NCBI RefSeq assembly: GCF_002095395.1
Contig: NZ_MJEI01000101.1
Coordinates: 62,001 to 126,000 of the forward strand
From: Williamsia sp. 1135
GTDB taxonomy: Bacteria; Actinomycetota; Actinomycetes; Mycobacteriales; Mycobacteriaceae
Direction: 5' to 3'
DNA length: 64,000 bases
Part shown: positions 58,837 through 64,000 of the stretch, piece after piece
Numbering within the stretch: the first letter of the stretch is position 1
How the letters are laid out: the number at the start of each line of letters is the position of its first letter
Notes under the pieces: model-generated
Seen by the model: only the letters and a program-made list of their open reading frames with translations
Told to the model about the DNA's origin: nothing
Database searches by the model: none
Position numbers and translations under genes: made by a program

Positions 58837-59907
58837 CTACGGGACGGGGTTGCCCGGTGACTCGAACGGGTTGGTGCCGTTGAAGAGGAACCAGATGACC
58901 ACCGGCGCAGCGATGCCGACGACCAACCAGGCGACCGAACCGATGAACGGTCTCGTCGCCCAGCCCCGCCCGAAGTCGAGGGAGATGCGGCCCGGCCCGG
59001 TGAGGATGATGACCGCGGCAGCGAGACCGAGGAACAACTCGTACTCGATGCCGCCGCCGGTGAAGTCGGGGTCGGCGGCGAAGAACCAGACGCCGCCGGC
59101 GAGAGTGGCCTTGTAGGCCGCCGCGATGGTCATCACGCCCAGCACCGCCGAACCCGCGATCGGGGTCAGCAGCCCGAGTACCAACATGAGTCCGCCGATG
59201 GTCTCCGAGAGCGCACCGAGAATCGCCAGTGGCTTCGCGGCGTCCGAGCTGAACCCGATGTTGGTGTTGGCGGCGTTCAGGAGGTAGTCCTCGAAACCGC
59301 TGAGCCGCGGACCATTCCACCAGCCGAACAGCTTTTGACTTCCGTGTGCCATCGCGATCAGACCGACTCCGACGCGCAGCAGCAACAACCCGAGATCGAG
59401 GGTGCCGCGGCGGGCAGGAATCTCTGTGACGAGTGGCTCGATGGGTTCCGGTTCGGCAGGGCCCCGCAGCGCGAAGTCGTCGTCGTCGTCGTAGCGCGGC
59501 GCAGGTCCGTGCTCGCGGTGGAAGTCGTCGCGGTCGACGACCCCCGCCGGGATCCGGGTGGTGTGGGCGGAGGGGGCGCCGACGACGTCGGTGTCCTGAT
59601 CGGCGACGTCGTCGCGGATGAACGGGTCCGCTCCGGGAGGATTGGGCCCTGGAGAACTCGGCCCGGGAGAATTGCTCACCGCCTGCTTGCGCAGCGTGGG
59701 GATCTGCTCGGTCTCCTCGAGATCGTCGTCGAATCGGGCCGCTTCGTCTTGGCCTGCCTTGTTCGACCGGTACGGGGCGTATCCGTAGGCGCCGGTCTCA
59801 CCTTCGGCCGGGTAGGGCTCGTTTGCCCGCGTCACGGGCAACTCGATCTGTTCGGTGGGCTCGTCGTATGGGCTCGACCCTTGGCCGTCGGGATCTCGTT
59901 CGGTCAC
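58837..59907 (-). CDS. DoxX-family membrane protein with long acidic N-terminus
   Basis: A 356-residue protein. Residues of about 1-180 are hydrophilic, acidic and Pro-rich (including DDDDD), probably disordered and cytoplasmic. The C-terminal part is a DoxX domain with four to five membrane helices: LGLLLLRVGVGLIAMAHGSQKLFGWW, FFAADPDFTGGGIEYELFLG and related segments. In M. tuberculosis a DoxX-like protein works in a membrane complex against oxidative stress. GTG 59907 was chosen; earlier open frame lies upstream. Divergent from the lipoprotein gene. Confidence 0.83.
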   Translation of the reverse strand: MTERDPDGQGSSPYDEPTEQIELPVTRANEPYPAEGETGAYGYAPYRSNKAGQDEAARFDDDLEETEQIPTLRKQAVSNSPGPSSPGPNPPGADPFIRDDVADQDTDVVGAPSAHTTRIPAGVVDRDDFHREHGPAPRYDDDDDFALRGPAEPEPIEPLVTEIPARRGTLDLGLLLLRVGVGLIAMAHGSQKLFGWWNGPRLSGFEDYLLNAANTNIGFSSDAAKPLAILGALSETIGGLMLVLGLLTPIAGSAVLGVMTIAAAYKATLAGGVWFFAADPDFTGGGIEYELFLGLAAAVIILTGPGRISLDFGRGWATRPFIGSVAWLVVGIAAPVVIWFLFNGTNPFESPGNPVP

Positions 59908-60007
59908 CCTAGTGACCTTAGAGGCATGTCGGTCGAACGCATCCTTGCCCTGGGCACGGCGCGCCCGATCAGACGTCTCGCCCCACCAGATCAGTAGTGT
60001 GGACGCC

Positions 60008-61150
60008 ATGACAACGCCCCACCGGTCTGCGATCGCGCGGATCGTGATCATGCTGGTGGCGGCCGCCGTGGTGGTGACCGGATGTTCGGGCGGATTCGCC
60101 GAGCAGGACCGCAACCGGGAGGCCGGCGACTTCTCCACGAACATCAATCCCCCGATGCAGCAGCCGGAACAGACGCCGCCGAGCACACCGCCCGCGGATC
60201 CCGGCGCCCCGACGGGCCCCTGCCCTGATCCGGACCCGACCGTGATCGCCACCTGCTTGGACGCGACCAGCGGTCTGATCGCAGCCAGCGCGGACGCCAC
60301 GTCGACCGTGGTGGCCCAGCGCACGAGCGGCAAGATCGTCCGCACCAAACGGGGTGGACCGACGGTGGACATCGCTTCGTTCGACGTCGACGCCTCGGGT
60401 GACGGCGGTCTGCTCGACTTCACACCTTCCCCCGACTACGCGCAGGACCAGTTGATGTACGCGTACATCACCACCCCCACCGACAACCGGGTGGTACGCC
60501 TGGCCCCAGGCGACGTGCCGAAGCCGATCCTCACCGGTATCCCCAAGGGCGACACCGGCAACATGGGCACGATCCACTTCAAGAGTCCGGGCGAACTGCT
60601 GGTGGCCACCGGAGACGCAGGCGATCCCGCTGCCGCCGCAGACCCGGGCTCACTGGCCGGGAAATTGTTGTCGGTGACCGATCTGTCGTCGGGTGGCAAC
60701 ACTCCCCCGAGGGTGCTCACCAGCGGCCTCGGCCAGAACCCCGCGCTGTGTCCGGACGTGGTCACCGGCGCCCTGTACCTGAGCGACCGTGCGCCTGCGG
60801 AGGATCGCCTGCAGTTGATCAGCCCGACCGGCGTCGGACGCACGCTGTGGACGTGGCCCGACAAGCCCGAGACCGCAGGCTGCGCAGCCGTCAACGGGGT
60901 GATCATGGTGTCGCAGACGAGGACTCAGCGATTACAGGCCATCACCGCGCCGACGGAGGAGAAGCCCACCACGGCCGAGCCCATGACGGTGCTGGAGCGG
61001 CGCTACGGCGCGCTCGGGCGCCTGACCGCAGTTCCCGCGGGGCTCTTCCAGGTCGGCACCGTGAACAAGCAGACCGGTACCGCGGGCCCCACCGATGATC
61101 GCGTGATCATCATCCCGATGCCGCAGGGTCCCGCCGACACCAACGTCTGA
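60008..61150 (+). CDS. lppZ: LppZ-like lipoprotein with beta-propeller (PQQGDH-type) fold
   Basis: A 380-residue exported lipoprotein. Signal peptide IVIMLVAAAVVVTGCSGG with lipobox VTGC. A Pro/Thr-rich linker is followed by a six-bladed beta-propeller of the glucose/sorbosone dehydrogenase type (VDIASFDVDASGDGGLLDFTPSPDYAQDQL, LLVATGDAGDP, AGKLLSVTDL). Catalytic residues of true PQQ enzymes are not obvious, so a binding role is more likely. It ends 1 bp before the gatB stop on the other strand. Homologue of Rv3006. Confidence 0.82.
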   Translation: MTTPHRSAIARIVIMLVAAAVVVTGCSGGFAEQDRNREAGDFSTNINPPMQQPEQTPPSTPPADPGAPTGPCPDPDPTVIATCLDATSGLIAASADATSTVVAQRTSGKIVRTKRGGPTVDIASFDVDASGDGGLLDFTPSPDYAQDQLMYAYITTPTDNRVVRLAPGDVPKPILTGIPKGDTGNMGTIHFKSPGELLVATGDAGDPAAAADPGSLAGKLLSVTDLSSGGNTPPRVLTSGLGQNPALCPDVVTGALYLSDRAPAEDRLQLISPTGVGRTLWTWPDKPETAGCAAVNGVIMVSQTRTQRLQAITAPTEEKPTTAEPMTVLERRYGALGRLTAVPAGLFQVGTVNKQTGTAGPTDDRVIIIPMPQGPADTNV

Positions 61151-61151
61151 G

Positions 61152-62642
61152 CTACTGGCAGGCCGCCAGCACCAGCTCTTTCACGCGGCCGGGGTCGGCC
61201 TGGCCGCGGGTGGCCTTCATGACGTCGCCGACGATCTTGCCGGCCGCCGCGACCTTGCCGCTGCGGATCTTCTCCGCGATGTCGGGGTTGTTGGCCAGGG
61301 CCTCGTCGACGGCCTTCTGCAGGGCAGAATCGTCGCGCACCACTTCCAGGCCCTTGTCTGCGATGATCTGCTCGGGTTCGCCCTCGCCGTCGAGGACCGC
61401 GGTGACCACCTGCTGGGCAAGCTTGTTGGTCAACTTGCCTTCCTCGACGAGAGCCACGACCTTGGCGACCTGGACCGGGGTGATCGGTAGATCAGCCAGC
61501 TCGGTGTCGCGGGAATTGGCTTGCTGCGCAAGGAAGGACACCCACCATCCGCGAGCCGCCTCGACCGGCGCACCGGCGTCGACGGTGGCGATGATCAGGT
61601 CAACCGCGCCGACGTTCACGAGGTCGCGCATCACCTCGTCGGAGACGCCCCATTCCTGCTGGATCCGCGCCCGGCGCAGCCACGGCAACTCGGGCAGGGT
61701 GGCACGAATCTCTTCGATCCAGTCCGCCGCGGGCTGCACCGGCGGCAGGTCGGGTTCGGGGAAGTACCGGTAGTCGTCCGCGGTTTCCTTCCGCCTGCCC
61801 GCGGAGGTCGATCCGTCGGTCTCCTGAAAGTGCCGGGTCTCTTGGACTATCGCGGTTCCCGCGAGCAGAAGCGCTGCCTGCCTGCGCATCTCGTACCGCA
61901 CCGCGACCTCGACGCTCTTGAGGGAGTTCACGTTCTTCGTCTCGGTGCGGGTACCGAACTCGGTGGCGTCCTTGCGCATCAACGACAGGTTCGCGTCACA
62001 GCGCATCGAACCCTGATCCATCCGCACATCCGACACGTCGAGTGACTTGAGCAGGTCACGTAGAGCGGTGACGTACGCCCGGGCGACCTCGGGAGCTCGG
62101 GCGCCCGCACCTTCGATGGGCTTGGAGACGATCTCGATGAGCGGCACGCCCGCCCGGTTGTAGTCGAGCAGTGAGTGGCTGGCCCCGGAGATCCGCCCGG
62201 TGGTGCCGATGTGCAGGGACTTACCGGTGTCCTCTTCCATGTGCGCGCGCTCGATATCGACGCGCCACGTGGTGCCGTCATCCAAGACGACGTCGAGGTG
62301 ACCGTCGTGCGCGATGGGGTCGTCGTACTGCGAGATCTGGTAGTTCTTGGGCTGATCGGGGTAGAAGTAGTTCTTGCGCGCGAACGTGCTCGACGGCCGG
62401 ATGGAGCAGTTCAGCGCGAGCCCGATCCGGATCGCTGACTCGATGGCCTTCTCGTTCACCACGGGCAGCGATCCGGGCAGACCGATGCAGACCGGGCACA
62501 CCTGGGTGTTGGGCTCGGCGCCGAACGCGGTGGGGCAACCACAGAACATCTTGGTGTTCGTGCCCAGCTCGACGTGCACCTCCATGCCCATCACCGGGTC
62601 GAACTCCGCGATCACGTCGTCATAGTCGAGCAAGTCCGTCAT
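61152..62642 (-). CDS. gatB: Aspartyl/glutamyl-tRNA amidotransferase subunit B
   Basis: A 496-residue subunit that phosphorylates Glu-tRNA-Gln and supports amidation by Gat[21 protein letters not shown] and [18 protein letters not shown] (zinc cysteines) at the N-terminus, [16 protein letters not shown], and the C-terminal YqeY-like helical domain (about 340-496) are complete. gatA and gatC are not in the window; pfkA follows upstream on the same strand. Confidence 0.97.
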   Translation of the reverse strand: MTDLLDYDDVIAEFDPVMGMEVHVELGTNTKMFCGCPTAFGAEPNTQVCPVCIGLPGSLPVVNEKAIESAIRIGLALNCSIRPSSTFARKNYFYPDQPKNYQISQYDDPIAHDGHLDVVLDDGTTWRVDIERAHMEEDTGKSLHIGTTGRISGASHSLLDYNRAGVPLIEIVSKPIEGAGARAPEVARAYVTALRDLLKSLDVSDVRMDQGSMRCDANLSLMRKDATEFGTRTETKNVNSLKSVEVAVRYEMRRQAALLLAGTAIVQETRHFQETDGSTSAGRRKETADDYRYFPEPDLPPVQPAADWIEEIRATLPELPWLRRARIQQEWGVSDEVMRDLVNVGAVDLIIATVDAGAPVEAARGWWVSFLAQQANSRDTELADLPITPVQVAKVVALVEEGKLTNKLAQQVVTAVLDGEGEPEQIIADKGLEVVRDDSALQKAVDEALANNPDIAEKIRSGKVAAAGKIVGDVMKATRGQADPGRVKELVLAACQ

Positions 62643-62676
62643 GGTACGAGTTTAACCGGCTCCCGCAGCCCGGAAT

Positions 62677-62727
62677 TGGTGGGTTCGGGCGAACAAAACC
62701 CCAGGTCGGCATCGCCAAAACCCACCA
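62677..62727. repeat. 51-nt palindromic element D, copy 2
   Basis: TGGTGGGTTCGGGCGA pairs with TCGCCAAAACCCACCA (14 of 16) around a 19-nt loop with CAGGTC, as in the copy at 58778-58828. It lies in the 101 bp between gatB and pfkA, 16 nt from the pfkA stop. Confidence 0.85.
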
Positions 62728-62743
62728 AGATCGGGGGGTGGGG

Positions 62744-63775
62744 TCAGCCAAAGAAGGCCGCTGCGTCCTCGTACCGGTTCTGTGGGACGAGCTTGAGTTC
62801 CTTGGTCGCCTCACCGATCGGGACGAGTCCGATGTTCGGGCCCTGCAGGCTGACCATCATCCCGGTGTCGCCGTTGTGCGCGGCGTCGGCGGCGTTGACA
62901 CCGAACCTCGTCGCCAGCACCCGGTCGTAGGGGGTCGGCTTGCCGCCGCGCTGGACATGGCCGAGCACGGTGGTGCGGACTTCCTTGTTGATCCGGCGTT
63001 CGATCTCGATGGCAAGTTGCTGCGCGACGCCCGTGAACCGCTCATGGCCGAACTCGTCGAGACCACCTTGGGCCATCGAGAAGGTGCCCTCCTTGGGCTT
63101 GGCACCCTCGGCAACGACGCAGATGAAGTGCGAATCACCGCGCTGGAATCGGCGTTTGACCAGCCGGCAGACCTCTTCGACGTCGAAGGGCTGTTCGGGG
63201 ATCAGGATCATGTGTGCGCCCGAGGCGATCCCGGAATGCAGTGCGATCCAGCCGGCATGCCGTCCCATCACCTCGACCAGCATCACGCGCTGATGCGATT
63301 CCGCCGTGCTGTGCAGGCGGTCGATCGCATCCGTGGCGACGGTGAGCGCGGTGTCGAAGCCGAACGTGACGTCGGTGCAATTGATGTCGTTGTCGATGGT
63401 CTTGGGCACACCGACCACCGGTACTCCCTCGTCCGAGAGCCAGGTGGCCGCGGTCAGCGTCCCCTCACCGCCGATGGGGATCAGGACGTCGATGCCGTTG
63501 TCGTCGAGCGTCTGGCGGATCTGATCGAGGCCGGCCCGGAGCTTGTCGGGGTGGGTCCGCGCGGTGCCGAGCATGGTGCCGCCCTTGGCGAGCAGCCGGT
63601 CGTTGCGATCGTCGGCGGCAAGATGGATGCGCCGGTCCTCGAGCAGTCCGCGCCAGCCGTCGAGAAATCCGACCACCGCCGAGCCGTACCGCACCTCGCT
63701 GGTCCGGACCACAGCGCGGATGACCGCGTTCAGGCCCGGGCAGTCGCCGCCGCCAGTAAGCACTCCTATGCGCAT
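62744..63775 (-). CDS. pfkA: 6-phosphofructokinase
   Basis: A 343-residue glycolytic kinase. [21 protein letters not shown] is the nucleotide loop, GGEGTLTAA and [17 protein letters not shown] are the substrate segments, and [20 protein letters not shown] follows. The Gly-Glu-Gly and Lys in PKTIDND form is usual in actinobacterial ATP-dependent enzymes, though the Lys also occurs in PPi-dependent ones, so donor specificity is not proven. ATG 63775 was chosen over the longer open frame. Confidence 0.96.
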   Translation of the reverse strand: MRIGVLTGGGDCPGLNAVIRAVVRTSEVRYGSAVVGFLDGWRGLLEDRRIHLAADDRNDRLLAKGGTMLGTARTHPDKLRAGLDQIRQTLDDNGIDVLIPIGGEGTLTAATWLSDEGVPVVGVPKTIDNDINCTDVTFGFDTALTVATDAIDRLHSTAESHQRVMLVEVMGRHAGWIALHSGIASGAHMILIPEQPFDVEEVCRLVKRRFQRGDSHFICVVAEGAKPKEGTFSMAQGGLDEFGHERFTGVAQQLAIEIERRINKEVRTTVLGHVQRGGKPTPYDRVLATRFGVNAADAAHNGDTGMMVSLQGPNIGLVPIGEATKELKLVPQNRYEDAAAFFG

Positions 63776-63892
63776 GTGGTGTCCCGCTCCTCGTCTGACG
63801 ATCATCGTTCGGGTCGGGCGGGCATCTGCACCGCCATGTTCAATTGTGCAACTCATCGCCGGGTCTGGCTGAGCTACCGGCGTCGGAGGTGG

Positions 63893-64000
63893 TCAGCGAA
63901 CTCCGTTTTCATAGGCGTACACCACGGCTTGCGCGCGGTCGCGCAGATGCAGCTTCGACAGCACGTTGCTGACATGGGTCTTGACCGTCTGTTCGGCCAC
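63893..64000 (-). CDS. LuxR-type response regulator, C-terminal end (truncated by window)
   Basis: The last 35 codons of a gene running off the right edge: [47 protein letters not shown] is the recognition helix of the LuxR/NarL HTH. Two-component or other partner cannot be seen. Confidence 0.85.
   Translation of the reverse strand: MAEQTVKTHVSNVLSKLHLRDRAQAVVYAYENGVR

Overview
The window is high-GC chromosomal DNA of an actinobacterium of the order Mycobacteriales. Evidence includes F420 biosynthesis (FbiD/CofC-type enzyme), the methylglucose-lipopolysaccharide pair GpgP/OctT, a HupB-type HU with a long PAKK tail, an LppZ-like lipoprotein, many GTG starts and dense 1-8 bp gene overlaps. Gene order closely follows two blocks of the Mycobacterium tuberculosis chromosome as I remember them: lepA to proA (Rv2404c to Rv2427c) and recG to pfkA (Rv2973c to Rv3010c). 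Gordonia is my best guess for the genus, but that is inference.

Layout. 1-9.3 kb: a truncated M3 metallopeptidase, lepA, an alpha/beta hydrolase, a PemK-like protein, a frameshifted OsmC gene, the ATP-grasp / alpha-E / transglutaminase-like operon, and rpsT. 9.3-19.7 kb: one long minus-strand run of overlapping genes, proA - MoxR ATPase - VWA protein - nadD - rsfS - gpgP - octT - degV - comEA - comEC - holA. 19.7-23.4 kb: the junction between the two conserved blocks, holding an enoyl-CoA hydratase pair and an encapsulin operon whose DyP peroxidase cargo gene has an in-frame TAG. 23.4-32.6 kb: HNH protein, recG, FakA-like kinase, zinc-type L28, ung, gamma-carbonic-anhydrase-like protein, thiL, a RAM-domain protein. 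32.6-38.4 kb: gpsA, fbiD, ppk1, NUDIX/phosphohistidine hydrolase, hupB. 38.4-58.8 kb: branched-chain amino acid genes (leuCD and its divergent IclR regulator, leuB, ilvBNC with a leader-peptide attenuator, ilvD), serA, gltX with tRNA-Gln and tRNA-Glu, and two secreted trypsin-like proteins in tandem. 58.8-64 kb: DoxX-like protein, LppZ-like lipoprotein, gatB, pfkA and the end of a LuxR-type regulator.

Functional links: GltX, the two tRNAs and GatB form the indirect glutamine-tRNA route. FakA-like and DegV proteins are both present. FbiD goes with an F420/flavin-type oxidoreductase. LeuBCD, IlvBNCD and their regulators make this a branched-chain amino acid centre.

Most unusual signals: (1) an encapsulin operon with an amber-interrupted DyP cargo that still carries its docking peptide, 17 kb from a frameshifted OsmC gene; (2) several intergenic palindromic elements, two of which recur in two copies each, mostly lying 8-16 nt downstream of minus-strand stop codons; (3) a readable ilvB attenuator with competing base pairings. 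No insertion sequence, prophage, CRISPR array or gene-free stretch over 300 bp was seen.
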